A DNA stretch of 61,711 bases, from contig JANQFP010000127.1 of assembly GCA_028277795.1 (NCBI GenBank), positions 1 through 61,711 on the forward strand, given 5' to 3'. The notes below the pieces were generated by a model that saw only the letters and a program-made list of their open reading frames with translations, did no database searches and had not been told where the DNA came from. A program made the translations under genes and the position numbers. Source of the DNA: Rhodospirillales bacterium (GTDB lineage Bacteria; Pseudomonadota; Alphaproteobacteria; Rhodospirillales; JANQFP01). Shown piece by piece: positions 9,388 to 18,675 of this stretch (its first letter is position 1; each line of letters opens with the position of its first letter).

Positions 9388-10532
9388 GTCTCGGCCTTCT
9401 CCTTGGGCTTCTCCAGGTTCTCGATGGTCACCGTCTCGTGAGCCTTCTTCGCCGTCTTGCGCTTGGCCGTGTTCAGCGCGCTGACGGCGGCGCCGGCGCC
9501 GGCACCGACGGCCATGGCGCCCATGGCGAGCCCGGCCACGTTCTCGGTGGGGATGGCCAGCGTCTGGTAGAAGTCGCCGCCGTCCCAGAAGTCGGGCTGG
9601 GAGCAGCCGAGGCACGGGTGCCCGGCCTCGATGGGGAAGCTGACCCCGGCATTCCACTTGACGGTGGCACAGGCGTTGAAGGCCACCGGCCCCTTGCAGC
9701 CCACCTTGTACAGGCACCAGCCCTTGCGGGCGCCGTCGTCGTCGAAGCCGTGGGCGAACAGGCCCCGGTCGTAGAAGGGCCGGCGATAGCAGCGGTCGTG
9801 AATGCGCTCACCGAAGAAGGCCAGGGGCCGCCCCAAGTCGTCCAGCCCGGGCAGGCCGAAGGCGAGAAAATGGGCGACGACGCCGGTGATGACCACGGGG
9901 ATGGGCGGGCAGCCGGGGATGTTGATCACCGGCTTGCCGGTGATCAGGTCGGCCACCGCCACCGCGCCGGTGGGGTTGGGGTCGGCCTTGGGCAGGCCGC
10001 CGTAGGAGGCGCAGGTGCCCACCGCCAGGATGGCTGCCGCCCCGCGCGCGGTGTCCAGCAGCATGTCCTTGTTGCTGATGCCGGCGATGGTGGAGTAGCC
10101 GGGATTGGCCAACGGAATCGAACCATCCACCACCACCAGGTACTTGCCCGCGTTCTCCTTCATGGCATGCTCGCGGGCCGCCTCGGCGGCGGCGCCCGAG
10201 GCCGCCTGCAGGGTGTGGTGGTAGTCCAGCGAGATAGACTGGAAGATCAGGTCCTCCACCGACGGTGCGTGGGAGCGGGTGAGGGACTCTGTGCAGCCCG
10301 TGCACTCCTGGAAGGAAAGCCAGATCACCGACGGCCGGCGGGCGCCTTCCAGGGCGTGGGCCAGCCGCGGCACCAGGGCCGGCGGCAGCGCCATCAGGGC
10401 GCCGAGCAGCGAGCAATAATTGAGAAAGGCGCGGCGGCTGACTCCGCGCCGGCGCAGGACGTCGGCCAGCGCGTCCGGTGTGGCGCCGAGGCTGTCTTTC
10501 AGCTCCGGCGCACCCGCGCGTCCGTGGGACAC
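9384..10532 (-). CDS. hynS: [NiFe] hydrogenase small subunit with Tat signal
   Basis: A twin-arginine signal (RRRGVSRRAFLNY then a hydrophobic stretch) precedes the small-subunit core. Proximal cluster ligands are in ECTGCTES, with further ligands in VGTCASYGG, GCPP, HDRCY, WCLYKVGC, FNACATVKW and HPCLGC. A C-terminal glycine/alanine-rich hydrophobic helix anchors the subunit to the membrane. It holds the three Fe-S clusters of the H2-oxidising dimer. I prefer GTG 10532 because GGGGGG lies about 7 bases upstream; the first in-frame GTG is at 10547. Its export depends on Tat, encoded directly upstream. Confidence 0.94.
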   Translation of the reverse strand: MSHGRAGAPELKDSLGATPDALADVLRRRGVSRRAFLNYCSLLGALMALPPALVPRLAHALEGARRPSVIWLSFQECTGCTESLTRSHAPSVEDLIFQSISLDYHHTLQAASGAAAEAAREHAMKENAGKYLVVVDGSIPLANPGYSTIAGISNKDMLLDTARGAAAILAVGTCASYGGLPKADPNPTGAVAVADLITGKPVINIPGCPPIPVVITGVVAHFLAFGLPGLDDLGRPLAFFGERIHDRCYRRPFYDRGLFAHGFDDDGARKGWCLYKVGCKGPVAFNACATVKWNAGVSFPIEAGHPCLGCSQPDFWDGGDFYQTLAIPTENVAGLAMGAMAVGAGAGAAVSALNTAKRKTAKKAHETVTIENLEKPKEKAET

Positions 10533-10582
10533 GGTGGTACCCCCCACACGAATTCTACAGGAATATAAGTGTATACTAATAT

Positions 10583-10620
10583 GACGCCCCAGCCAACCCC
10601 CAATAGGGGCAGCGGGCGTC
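10583..10620 (-). promoter_or_regulatory. Stem-loop between the maturation protease and hynS
   Basis: The 7-bp arms GACGCCC (10583-10589) and GGGCGTC (10614-10620) enclose a second small stem, CCCC-AATA-GGGG. The structure starts right after the protease stop codon and ends about 50 bases before the hynS start. There is no U-run on the minus strand, so it could be a processing or stability element rather than a full terminator. AT-rich sequence (10551-10582) between it and hynS may hold a promoter, but I see no clear hexamer pair. Confidence 0.5.
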
Positions 10621-10621
10621 G

Positions 10622-11137
10622 TTATTCACCCGTGAGATCGGTCGACGGCGGTGCCGTCCCCCAATCATCGAGCAAGCGCACGACCTGCCGGGCGGCCTCC
10701 TCGACGGCCGCCGCCACCGGGCCGCTCAAGGTCTCGCCCAGGTCCAGGTCGACGGCCTGGATGGCGACCAGCGCCCGCCGCTTTGGCAGGAGATCGCGGA
10801 TGGCCAGGGCATCGGTCAGGTCGCCCAGGCCCACGTCGTGGGAGGTGCGGCCCGGCTGCCGGACGAAGGCGTCCATGTCGGGGCCTTCGAGCACCCGCAC
10901 GGTGCCCGCCGGCGCGTCCATGTTGGCAGCGTCGATGACCACGACCTGCTCAGCGTCCTCCAGCATGGGCAGCAGGGCGAAGCCGCGGGTGCCGCCGTCC
11001 ACCAACGCCACGCCCGGCCGCGGCGCCATGGTCCGCTCCAGGTGCTCGACGACGCGCACCCCGACCCCTTCGTCGGAGAGCAGGAGGTTGCCGACGCCGA
11101 GGACCAGGGTCGCGGGTGGCTCCGCCATGTCGCTCAT
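10622..11137 (-). CDS. hynD: Hydrogenase maturation endopeptidase (HyaD/HybD/HupD family)
   Basis: The 171-residue protease has the family start GVGNLLLSDEGVG. Glu23, Asp69 (VVVIDAAN) and His100 (TSHDVGL) match the nickel-sensing E/D/H triad of HybD. It removes the C-terminal tail of the large subunit once nickel is inserted; the substrate here would be HynL after His557. It sits between tatC (13 bases upstream) and hynS, so protein export, proteolytic maturation and structural genes lie in one run. The symbol follows the Thiocapsa Hyn naming and is by context. Confidence 0.92.
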   Translation of the reverse strand: MSDMAEPPATLVLGVGNLLLSDEGVGVRVVEHLERTMAPRPGVALVDGGTRGFALLPMLEDAEQVVVIDAANMDAPAGTVRVLEGPDMDAFVRQPGRTSHDVGLGDLTDALAIRDLLPKRRALVAIQAVDLDLGETLSGPVAAAVEEAARQVVRLLDDWGTAPPSTDLTGE

Positions 11138-11150
11138 CGGCGGCCTCTGC

Positions 11151-12017
11151 TCAGGCCGCCGGCGTGTCGCCGGCCGGCTTGGGGCCGGGGTCGGCGCTCG
11201 GCTCGGGATCGGGTTCGGACTCCGGCTCTTCGTCGTCGTCCCGCGCCTCGGCCTCCTTGCGCTTCTTCTCGACCAGACCCACGGCGAGAATGGAGATCTC
11301 GTAGAGCAGGATGGTGGGCGTGGCCAGGCCGATCTGGCTGATCACGTCGGGCGGGGTCAGGATGGCGGCGGCGACGAAGGCCAGCACGATGGCGTACTTG
11401 CGTTTGCGCCGCATGCCGTCGGCGGTGACGATGCCGACCCGGCCCAGAAGAGTCATCACCACCGGCAGCTCGAAGCACAGGCCGAAGGCGAAGATCAGGC
11501 GCATGACCAGGGACAGGTACTGGTCGACCTTGGCTTCCAGTTGGATGGGCAGGGCGCCGGCCGCCCCCACTGACTCGAAGCTGAGGAAGAACTTCCAGGC
11601 CAGCGGGAAGATGAAGTAGTAGACCATGGCCCCGCCGAGGAAGAACAGGATGGGCGTGGCGATGAGGAACGGCAGCAGCGCCATCTTCTCGTGCCTGTAC
11701 AGGCCGGGGGCCACGAACAGCCACACCTGGATGGCGATGAACGGGAAGGCGATGAACAGGGCGGCGAAGAAGGCCACCTTGATGTAGGTGAAGAAGGCCT
11801 CGTGCAGGGCGGTGAAGATGAGCCGCCGGTTGCCCCCCGTCTCGGCCAGGATGTCGCCCAGCGGGCGGACCAGGAAACCGTAGATGTCCTCGGCCACGTA
11901 ATAGCAGGCGAAGAACAGGACGATCAGGGCGACCAGGGAATACAGCAGGCGCTGGCGCAGCTCGACCAGATGGTCGAGCAGCGGCATCTTGCCCTGGTCG
12001 GCGACCTGTTCCGCCAC
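11151..12017 (-). CDS. tatC: Sec-independent protein translocase subunit TatC
   Basis: The 288-residue, six-helix protein has the conserved N-terminal motif PLLDHLVELRQRLLYS and the first-loop region that bind the twin-arginine signal. Later conserved parts are FPFIAIQVWLFVAPGLY and FGLCFELPVV. The C-terminal 35 residues are an acidic, proline-rich cytoplasmic tail (EPESEPDPEPSADPG). TatC is the signal-peptide receptor of the Tat complex. It is 6 bases from tatB. HynS is an obvious client. Confidence 0.97.
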   Translation of the reverse strand: MAEQVADQGKMPLLDHLVELRQRLLYSLVALIVLFFACYYVAEDIYGFLVRPLGDILAETGGNRRLIFTALHEAFFTYIKVAFFAALFIAFPFIAIQVWLFVAPGLYRHEKMALLPFLIATPILFFLGGAMVYYFIFPLAWKFFLSFESVGAAGALPIQLEAKVDQYLSLVMRLIFAFGLCFELPVVMTLLGRVGIVTADGMRRKRKYAIVLAFVAAAILTPPDVISQIGLATPTILLYEISILAVGLVEKKRKEAEARDDDEEPESEPDPEPSADPGPKPAGDTPAA

Positions 12018-12023
12018 GTCCCG

Positions 12024-12479
12024 TCAGCCGCTCGCCTTGGCCGCGGCGCCGGGGCGTTCCTCCGCCGTCGGGGCCGCGGCGCGCTTGTCGTCATCCTTGG
12101 GCGGGGCGAAGTCGGCCTCGTCCAGCATGTCCTCGGCCCGGGCCGCGTCGGTGTCCCGGGCGCCGGGCTCGTCGATCAGCGAGTCCGGCGATTCGAGCTC
12201 CAGGACCTCGCGGGTGATTTCGCCGTCGGGGTCGATGGCGCGTTGGATCTGGTCCGGCAGCTCGCCGGTCTTCACCGTCTGCATCTCTTTCTTGATGTCG
12301 TCCAGCTCGGCCTCGCGCACCATGTCGTCGATGCCGCTCTGGAACTCGCGGGCCATGGAGCGGGCCTTGCGGACCACGCGCATCACCGTGCGCAGGGCCT
12401 GAGGCAACTCCTTCGGTCCGACGACGATGATCGCCAGGACCCCGATGATGAAAAGCTCCTGCCAACCGATGTCGAACAT
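12024..12479 (-). CDS. tatB: Sec-independent protein translocase subunit TatB
   Basis: The 151-residue protein has the classic TatB N-terminus MFDIGWQELFIIGVLAIIVVGP, with the Glu in helix 1 and the GPKELP hinge. An amphipathic helix (ALRTVMRVVRKARSMAREFQ) and a charged, disordered tail follow. Together with TatC it forms the substrate-receptor complex for folded, twin-arginine-bearing proteins. It lies between tatA (57 bases upstream) and tatC. Confidence 0.96.
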   Translation of the reverse strand: MFDIGWQELFIIGVLAIIVVGPKELPQALRTVMRVVRKARSMAREFQSGIDDMVREAELDDIKKEMQTVKTGELPDQIQRAIDPDGEITREVLELESPDSLIDEPGARDTDAARAEDMLDEADFAPPKDDDKRAAAPTAEERPGAAAKASG

Positions 12480-12536
12480 GGAAACCCCGGCGGCCGACGG
12501 CGGTCACCGCGCCGGGCGACCGCGCCCGCGTCCGTC

Positions 12537-12785
12537 CTAGCCGCTCTCGGCCTTTTCCTTGGCCGGACCGGGTTCGGCAACGGTGGTCGATTCCGACTTC
12601 AGGGCCTTGGCGGCGTCCTCCGTCGGCGGGGTTCCGGCCTCCTCTTCCTCCTTCAAGCCCTTCTTGAAGGATTTCAAGCCCTTGCCGAAATCACCCATGA
12701 TCCGAGAGATCTTGCCGCCACCCCCGAACAGGACGAGGACGACGACCAAGACCACCAGCCAATGCCAGATGCTGAATGTGCCCAT
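12537..12785 (-). CDS. tatA: Sec-independent protein translocase subunit TatA
   Basis: The 82-residue protein has one N-terminal helix ([20 protein letters not shown]) with a FGGGGKI hinge. The amphipathic helix [21 protein letters not shown] follows, then a short charged tail. TatA oligomerises to form the translocation pathway. The true start is ATG 12785; a longer frame continues upstream without conservation. A promoter at 12834-12862 fits transcription of tatABC, and possibly of the hydrogenase genes downstream. Confidence 0.96.
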   Translation of the reverse strand: MGTFSIWHWLVVLVVVLVLFGGGGKISRIMGDFGKGLKSFKKGLKEEEEAGTPPTEDAAKALKSESTTVAEPGPAKEKAESG

Positions 12786-12833
12786 ACCGTTGTTTGACCC
12801 GCGTTTGTTCACATACCCGGAGGCGGTCGGCGG

Positions 12834-12862
12834 ATAATGGCAGAAAGCCGGGACCGCCGCAA
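12834..12862 (-). promoter_or_regulatory. Candidate promoter of tatABC
   Basis: On the minus strand, TTGCGG (12862-12857), 17 bp and CATTAT (12839-12834) lie about 50 bases upstream of the tatA start. Both hexamers are 4/6 matches. It lies in the 98-base gap between scpB and tatA. Confidence 0.5.
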
Positions 12863-12883
12863 TGGCGCGCCCGGAGCGCAAGG

Positions 12884-13498
12884 TCAGCCGCCGTCGGGGT
12901 CCAGGGGCTCCACGGCCGGCGCGTCGGCGTCGTCGCCGCCGCCGCTGCCGAACGCCTCGATGGCCGGCCGGGTGTCCAGGAGCCCCGCCGCCTTGAGCTC
13001 GTCGATCCCGGGCAGGTCGCTCAGGCTCTCCAGGCCGAAGTGGTCGAGGAACGAATCGGTGGTGCCCCAGGTGACCGGGCGGCCCGGCGTCCGGCGCCGT
13101 CCCTTGGGTCGGATCCACCCCGCCTCGAACAGCACGTCGAGGGTGCCCTTGCTCATGCCGACGCCGCGGATCTCCTCGATCTCGGCCCGGGTCACCGGCT
13201 GGTGGTAGGCGATGATGGCCAGGGTCTCCACCGCCGCCCGCGACAGCCGGCGGCTGCTTTCGACCTGGCGGCTGAGAAGGGCGCCCAGGTCGGGCGCCGT
13301 GCGGAAGGCCCAGTTGGACCCGGCCCGCACCAGATTGACCCCGCGCTCCGCATAGTGGGCCTTGAGCTGGTCCAGCAGGCCGCGCACGTCGGCCCCGTCG
13401 GGCAGGCGCTCGGCCAGCGCCTTCTCGCTCAGCGGCTCGGCCGAGGCGAACAGAATCGCTTCCAGCAGTCGCGCCTGTCCGTTGGGACCGGCGCTCAT
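12884..13498 (-). CDS. scpB: Segregation and condensation protein B
   Basis: The 204-residue protein has two winged-helix domains, with the family segments [23 protein letters not shown] and [23 protein letters not shown]. The second includes [25 protein letters not shown]. ScpB dimers bind the SMC-ScpA ring that compacts and segregates chromosomes. ATG 13498 overlaps the scpA stop by 4 bases. The C-terminal 25 residues are Gly/Asp-rich and poorly conserved. Confidence 0.95.
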   Translation of the reverse strand: MSAGPNGQARLLEAILFASAEPLSEKALAERLPDGADVRGLLDQLKAHYAERGVNLVRAGSNWAFRTAPDLGALLSRQVESSRRLSRAAVETLAIIAYHQPVTRAEIEEIRGVGMSKGTLDVLFEAGWIRPKGRRRTPGRPVTWGTTDSFLDHFGLESLSDLPGIDELKAAGLLDTRPAIEAFGSGGGDDADAPAVEPLDPDGG

Positions 13499-14292
13499 CC
13501 GCGTCCGCCCTCCTCCCGCCCGGCGGCGCTCAGGTAGATGGGGCCGAAGGCGCCGTCCTGGCGTAGGCGCAGGTGTCCCTCGCGCGCCATCTCCAGGCTG
13601 GCGGCGAAGGTGGAGGCCAGGGCCGAGCGGGCCTCGACGCCGCCGCGCAGGCCCTCGGGCAGGAACCGCCACAGGCTTTGCCAGCCGGGCACGCCGGCAC
13701 CCAACAATCGGCGCAGGCGGCGCATGGCGTCCTCCACCGTGTACAGCGACCAGGCCTCGATGTGCAGGGTGCTGTCGGCGCCGCGCCGCTTGATGCGGCC
13801 GTAGGCGCGGAGCAGGTCGTAGAGCGTCGCCTCGTACACCGTGGTCTCGGTCACCGTGGGGGTTTCCGGCGCCCCCCGCGCGAACACCTCGCGGCCGAGG
13901 CGGGGCCGCGCCAGGACCTTGGTCCCGGCGTCGCGCATGGCTTCCAAGCGCCGCAACTGGAAGGCCAGGGCGGCCGCCATCTCCTCGCCGCTGGGCTCGT
14001 CCTCGCGGCCCAGGTCGGGCAGCAACAGCCGGGACTTCAGGTAGGCCAGCCACGCCGCCATCACCAGGTAGTCGGCGGCCAGCTCCAGGTTGGCGCGGCG
14101 GGCGTCGGCGACGAAGGCCAGGTACTGGTCGGCGAGCTGCAGGATGGAGATCTGGGTGAGGTCCACCTTCTGGTCGCGGGCCAGGGACAGCAGCACGTCC
14201 AGCGGCCCCTCGTAGCCCTCCACGTCGACCACCAGAGCCGGAGCCGGGCCGTGGGACTCTCGCGCGTCCTCGAATGAATCGCCGTTGTCCAT
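13495..14292 (-). CDS. scpA: Segregation and condensation protein A (kleisin)
   Basis: The 265-residue protein has the kleisin N-terminus [24 protein letters not shown] and the [20 protein letters not shown] segment, both diagnostic for ScpA. A C-terminal winged helix ([26 protein letters not shown]) binds the SMC head. ScpA bridges SMC heads and recruits ScpB. It follows the site-2 protease gene by 7 bases. Confidence 0.95.
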   Translation of the reverse strand: MDNGDSFEDARESHGPAPALVVDVEGYEGPLDVLLSLARDQKVDLTQISILQLADQYLAFVADARRANLELAADYLVMAAWLAYLKSRLLLPDLGREDEPSGEEMAAALAFQLRRLEAMRDAGTKVLARPRLGREVFARGAPETPTVTETTVYEATLYDLLRAYGRIKRRGADSTLHIEAWSLYTVEDAMRRLRRLLGAGVPGWQSLWRFLPEGLRGGVEARSALASTFAASLEMAREGHLRLRQDGAFGPIYLSAAGREEGGRG

Positions 14293-14299
14293 GGCCCCC

Positions 14300-14989
14300 T
14301 CAGTTCAGGCCGGTGACGGTGAGCACCACATCGGCCAGGAACAGCGCCGGCTGACCCACCAGCCACCAGAACACGTTCAGGTCCAGGCCCAGTTTGCCAC
14401 CGATCCACGGCAGGATAAACAGCGCCCCGAGGATGATGATCATGCCCGCCTGCTCGAGCCGGGCCAGGCGGATCGCCAGCGGTGCCGGCAGGAGCCCGAC
14501 GGCGACCCGGCCGCCGTCCAGCGGCGGCATCGGGATCATGTTGAACACGCACAGCAGCAGGTTGATCCAGATGGTGTTCTCCAGGTTGAAGCGGACCCAC
14601 TCGCGGAAGTCGCCGGACATCAGGGGAAGGGTGTGGATCAGCGCCGCGGCGACGATGGCCAGCAGGAAGTTGGTCCCCGGGCCGGCCGCCGCCACCAGCA
14701 CCATGTCGCGCCGCGGCTGGCGCAGCCGCCCGAAGTTGACCGGCACCGGCTTGGCGTAGCCGAACATCATGCGGCCGCCGGAGAACAGCAGCAGCAACGC
14801 CGGCATCAGCACGGTGCCGAACGCGTCGATGTGGCGGAAGGGGTTGAAGGTGACCCGGCCCAGGCGGTAGGCGGTGTCGTCGCCGAGCTTCCAGGCGGCC
14901 CAGCCGTGCGCCGCCTCGTGCAGGGTCACCGCCAGCAGCACGGGGATGGTCCAGATGCTGACCGTGTACAGGATCTCCTCGACGTTCAC
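14300..14989 (-). CDS. Site-2 protease family membrane metallopeptidase (M50)
   Basis: The 229-residue membrane protein has the zinc motif HEAAH (residues 24-28) within VTLHEAAHGWAAWKLGD. The second-ligand motif of M50 peptidases appears as NMIPMPPLDGGRV. Four to six hydrophobic segments surround them. The short, PDZ-less form corresponds to the YwhC/FtsH-unrelated mini-S2P group common in bacteria, whose substrates are mostly unknown. Its start overlaps the nagZ stop (ATGA), and this position between nagZ and scpA is typical of alphaproteobacteria. Confidence 0.92.
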   Translation of the reverse strand: MNVEEILYTVSIWTIPVLLAVTLHEAAHGWAAWKLGDDTAYRLGRVTFNPFRHIDAFGTVLMPALLLLFSGGRMMFGYAKPVPVNFGRLRQPRRDMVLVAAAGPGTNFLLAIVAAALIHTLPLMSGDFREWVRFNLENTIWINLLLCVFNMIPMPPLDGGRVAVGLLPAPLAIRLARLEQAGMIIILGALFILPWIGGKLGLDLNVFWWLVGQPALFLADVVLTVTGLN

Positions 14990-15999
14990 CCGTCGGGTCC
15001 TTCCAGCAGTGCCGTTAGCCGCGCCTCCGCGGCGATGGGATCAAAGGGGTGCGGTGGCCGGCGCAGGTCTTCGCCGCGTGCCAGCCGCCGTCGCGCGGCG
15101 TCGGTCAGGGCCCCCGTCCCCTCGGCCACCGCCGCCATCTCGGCGGCGTCGCCGCTGCAGTGGAGCACGACATCGCAGCCTGCGGCAAGGGCCGCTTCGG
15201 CACGTTCTCGGAAGCCGCCGCCCAGGGCCCCCATGCACACATCGTCGGTGACCAGCAGGCCGTCGAAGCCGATGACGCCGCGGATCAGATCGCCGATGAC
15301 GGCGGCCGAGGTGGTGGCCGGCGCCTCGGGGTCCACCGCCCGGTAGACCACGTGGGCGGTCATGCCCCACGGCATATGGGCGAGGGCCCGGAAGGGGGCG
15401 CAGTCCACGGCCTCCAGATCGGCCCGCGGGGCGTCCACGACCGGCAGGGCCACGTGGCTGTCCACGGCGGCGCGCCCGTGCCCCGGCAGGTGCTTGATCA
15501 CCGGCAGGACGCCGCCGTCCAGCAATCCCTCGCACGCCGCCCGCCCCAGGGCCGCCGCGCGGTCGGGCGTGTCGCCGGCGGCGCGGTCACCGATCACCGG
15601 GTCGGCGCCTGGCTGCGGCACGTCGAGCACCGGCAGGCAATCGACGGTGATGCCGAGGGCGTGGAGCTCGGCGGCGATCAGGCGGGCGTTGAGACGCGCC
15701 GCCTCGGCCGCCGCCTCGGGATGGCGCCGGGCCAGGTCGACGAACCGGGCCGGCGCCGGGGCGGCCCGCCAGTTGGGCGGCCGCAGGCGTGCCACCCGCC
15801 CCCCTTCCTGGTCGATGAGCACCGGCGCGTCGGCCCGCCCCACGCAGTCCCGCAGGGCGCCGACGAGGGCGCGGACCTGGTCCGGGGCCTCGCAGTTGCG
15901 GGCGAACAGGATGAAGCCCAAGGGGTCGGCATCGCGGAAGAAACGGCGCTCGGCCGCCGTCAACACCGGTCCCGAGCAGCCGAAGACGGCGGCCCGCAC
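14986..15999 (-). CDS. nagZ: Beta-N-acetylhexosaminidase
   Basis: The 337-residue protein is a single glycoside hydrolase family 3 domain, with FVLIDQEGGRVARL-type (here LIDQEGGRVARLRPP), KHLPGHGRA and VTDDVCMGAL motifs. The KHLPGHG segment carries the flexible-loop histidine used as general acid/base. NagZ removes GlcNAc from anhydro-muropeptides in cytoplasmic peptidoglycan recycling. The start is GTG 15999, with GGGGAG about 7 bases upstream. It follows the SPOR gene directly, giving a cell-wall pair. Confidence 0.95.
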   Translation of the reverse strand: MRAAVFGCSGPVLTAAERRFFRDADPLGFILFARNCEAPDQVRALVGALRDCVGRADAPVLIDQEGGRVARLRPPNWRAAPAPARFVDLARRHPEAAAEAARLNARLIAAELHALGITVDCLPVLDVPQPGADPVIGDRAAGDTPDRAAALGRAACEGLLDGGVLPVIKHLPGHGRAAVDSHVALPVVDAPRADLEAVDCAPFRALAHMPWGMTAHVVYRAVDPEAPATTSAAVIGDLIRGVIGFDGLLVTDDVCMGALGGGFRERAEAALAAGCDVVLHCSGDAAEMAAVAEGTGALTDAARRRLARGEDLRRPPHPFDPIAAEARLTALLEGPDG

Positions 16000-16000
16000 G

Positions 16001-16900
16001 TCAGCTCCCCGGCCGCACGACCAGGCAGCCGACCCGCCGCGCCTTGAGCTTGCCGCACAGGTCCCGGGCTGCCGCCTCGTCGGACAGCGGGCCGGCCCGG
16101 AGGCGGTAGAACACGCCCCTCGCTCCGCCCAGGTCGGCCCGGATCACGGATGGTTGCAGGGCCCCCAGCAGGTCCCCGTGCTTCTTGGTCAGGCGCTGCC
16201 ATTCCACGTCGGCCCGTTCGCGGGCGCGCAGCGCGGCGAGCTGGATCTGGAAGATCGGTTTCGCCTCCATCGGTGGGGCCGGCGCCGGGGTCTTCGCCAT
16301 GGGCTCGGGCGCAGGGTCCGGCTCCGGCGCGGGGGCCGGCGGCGCCGGGTCGGCGGTGCGCGGTGGCCGCGGATCGGGTGCCGGCGGGGCCGGGCCGGGG
16401 GGTGCCGGTGCCGGTGTCGGCGGCTTGGCCGCGAGCACGTCCTCGGTGGTCGGTACCTCGGGCGTGGCGGCGGGCGCCGGCGATGGTCGCTCGGCCGGGG
16501 CCGGGGACGTTTGCGCCGGCTGTTGCGGCGGCGGCAGGGGGGTCTCGGGCGGCGGCAGGAGGCGTTCGACGCGGCCGCTGCCGGTACCGGCGCCGTCCTC
16601 GATGCGCTCGTACACCAGCTTGTCGCGGTCCGGAATGTCCATTCCGCCGGGGTCTTCCGGCCGCACCTTGATGGGCCTTTCGTCGGCATAGACCACCGGG
16701 ACCTTGTCGGTGCCGCCGCCCACCGGTGGGCCCACCAGGTACCAGGCCGCGGCGCCTATGACGATGGTCGCCGCCACCAAGCCGGCGAACAGACCGACAC
16801 CGGCCCGGGTCCGGCGGCGGACCGGCGCCACCGGCTCGATGCCACCGGCGTCATCGTCGGCGTCAAAGCGCGGTTCGCGGCGGTCCTTGGATTCAGCCAC
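16001..16900 (-). CDS. SPOR domain protein, membrane-anchored
   Basis: The 299-residue protein starts at GTG 16900, inside the last base of argS, with the GAGGAG of the argS tail as ribosome site. An N-terminal cytoplasmic stretch is followed by one TM helix (VGLFAGLVAATIVIGAAAWYLV). A long proline/alanine-rich periplasmic linker and a C-terminal SPOR domain (about 220-297: FQIQLAALRARERADVEW to GCLVV) complete it. SPOR domains bind denuded glycan at division septa, so it is a likely septal factor. Its place between argS and nagZ is conserved in the group. Confidence 0.9.
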   Translation of the reverse strand: MAESKDRREPRFDADDDAGGIEPVAPVRRRTRAGVGLFAGLVAATIVIGAAAWYLVGPPVGGGTDKVPVVYADERPIKVRPEDPGGMDIPDRDKLVYERIEDGAGTGSGRVERLLPPPETPLPPPQQPAQTSPAPAERPSPAPAATPEVPTTEDVLAAKPPTPAPAPPGPAPPAPDPRPPRTADPAPPAPAPEPDPAPEPMAKTPAPAPPMEAKPIFQIQLAALRARERADVEWQRLTKKHGDLLGALQPSVIRADLGGARGVFYRLRAGPLSDEAAARDLCGKLKARRVGCLVVRPGS

Positions 16901-18675
16901 TAGCGCAACTCCTCGGCCGGGGTGACGCCGAACACGGCCAGCCCCGAGGCGATGACGAAGGCCACGCCCTGGGCCAGGGCCAGCCGTGCCGCCGTCAGAT
17001 CGCGGTCCTCGGCGATGATGATGCGCAGGCTGGGATCGTCGTTGCCCTTGTTCCACTGCATGTGGAAGGCGGCCGCCAGGTCGTTCAGGTAATTGGCGAT
17101 GCGGTGCGGCTCGTGGGCCTCGGCGGCGCCCTCCACCACCCGCGGCCACGCCGCCAGGCGCTTGATGACGTCGAGCTCACCCAAGTCGGTCAGGCGCCCG
17201 AGATCGGCCTGCGCCAGCGCCTCCGGCGTCAGGTCGGACGGCGCCACGATCTCCGTCGCGTTGCGCATGACGGACCGGATGCGGGCGTGCGCGTAGTGCA
17301 CGTAGAACACCGGGTTGTCGCGGGTCTTCTCGACCACCCGGGCGAAGTCGAAGTCCAGTGGCACGTCGTTGGTGCGGGTCAGCATGATGAACCGGACCAC
17401 GTCGCGGCCCACCCGGTCCACCACCTCGCGCAGGGTGACGAAGGCCCCGGCCCGCTTGGACATCTTCACCGGCACGCCATCGTCCAGCAGGTTGACCAGC
17501 CGGCAGACCTTCACGTCCAGCGCGCCGCGGCCCTCGGTGAGCGCCGCCACGGCCGCCTGCACCCGCTTGACGTAGCCGGCGTGATCGGCCCCCCACACGT
17601 CGATCATGGTATCGAAGCCGCGTTCGAACTTGTTCAAATGGTATGCCATGTCGGTGGCGAAATAGGTCCACGAGCCGTCAGATTTGCGCACCGGGCGGTC
17701 CACGTCGTCGCCGAAGTCGGTGGCCCGGAACAGGGTCTGTTCACGGGGTTCCCAGTCGTCGGGAAGCTTGCCCTTGGGCGGCTCGAGGACGCCGGTGTAG
17801 ACGAGGCCACGCTCTTCCAAGGCCGCAATTGCCGCGTCCACCGCGCCCGCCTCCACGAGTTCGCGTTCGGAGGCAAAAAAGTCGAAATGGACACCGAGGC
17901 TATCGAGGTCCCCGCGGATCAACTCCATCATGTCTTTGATGGCGATTTCACGGATTGCTGGAAGCCATTCGCCTTCTGGAGCAGCGACCCATTTGCCACT
18001 ATAGACGCGCGCCATTTCGGTCGCCGTTGGGATCAGATAGTCGCCTCCATATTGGAGCGCTCCGCTTTCAAATAGACGTTGAAGTGCTTCGTCGTCTCCT
18101 GCGTCAGCTTTCACCTTGTATTGCTCATAGAGCGACCGCGCCAAAGCGTCTATTTGTGCTCCCGCGTCGTTGACGTAGTACTCGCGGGTCACGTCGTAGC
18201 CGGCCTTTTCTAGCAGTGCCGCAAGTGCGTCGCCGACGACCGCGCCACGGGCGTGGCCGATGTGCAGTGGCCCAGTGGGGTTGGCCGAGACGTACTCCAC
18301 GTTGATCTTCTGGCCCGCGCCGATGTCGCAGTCCCCGTACGCCGCGCCGGCGGCCAGCACCTCCCGCAGGCGTGCGCCCCAGAACCCGCGCTCGAGGCGC
18401 AGGTTGAGGAATGCGGGCTCGGCCACCTCGCAGCGGGCCACGTCGTCCAGTGCCTCAAGGTGCGCCGCCAGGCGCTCGGCCAGGTGACGCGGGTTCATAC
18501 GGGCCGGCTTGGCCAGCACCAGGGCGGCGTTGGTGGTGACGTCGCCGTGGGCGGGGTCGCGCGGCGGCTCGACGGCGATGCGGCGGGTGTCCAAGCCGGC
18601 CGGCAGGTCGCCGGCGGCGGCCAGGGACTCCACTGCCTCCAAGACCCGGTCGCGGAAATGACGGAACAGGTTCAC
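16900..18675 (-). CDS. argS: Arginyl-tRNA synthetase
   Basis: The 591-residue class I synthetase has the HIGH motif in [13 protein letters not shown], the KMSK motif in [10 protein letters not shown], the N-terminal Add-1 domain and the C-terminal DALR anticodon domain. It charges tRNA-Arg. GTG 18675 overlaps the dgt stop. Roughly 17810-18240, covering the segment after the HIGH motif, is far less GC-rich than the rest. I counted 132 G/C in 240 bases for 17941-18180 against 43/60 and 46/60 in flanking lines. The reading frame is intact and the residues look normal, so this appears to be a recombined patch in a working gene. Confidence 0.96.
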   Translation of the reverse strand: MNLFRHFRDRVLEAVESLAAAGDLPAGLDTRRIAVEPPRDPAHGDVTTNAALVLAKPARMNPRHLAERLAAHLEALDDVARCEVAEPAFLNLRLERGFWGARLREVLAAGAAYGDCDIGAGQKINVEYVSANPTGPLHIGHARGAVVGDALAALLEKAGYDVTREYYVNDAGAQIDALARSLYEQYKVKADAGDDEALQRLFESGALQYGGDYLIPTATEMARVYSGKWVAAPEGEWLPAIREIAIKDMMELIRGDLDSLGVHFDFFASERELVEAGAVDAAIAALEERGLVYTGVLEPPKGKLPDDWEPREQTLFRATDFGDDVDRPVRKSDGSWTYFATDMAYHLNKFERGFDTMIDVWGADHAGYVKRVQAAVAALTEGRGALDVKVCRLVNLLDDGVPVKMSKRAGAFVTLREVVDRVGRDVVRFIMLTRTNDVPLDFDFARVVEKTRDNPVFYVHYAHARIRSVMRNATEIVAPSDLTPEALAQADLGRLTDLGELDVIKRLAAWPRVVEGAAEAHEPHRIANYLNDLAAAFHMQWNKGNDDPSLRIIIAEDRDLTAARLALAQGVAFVIASGLAVFGVTPAEELR

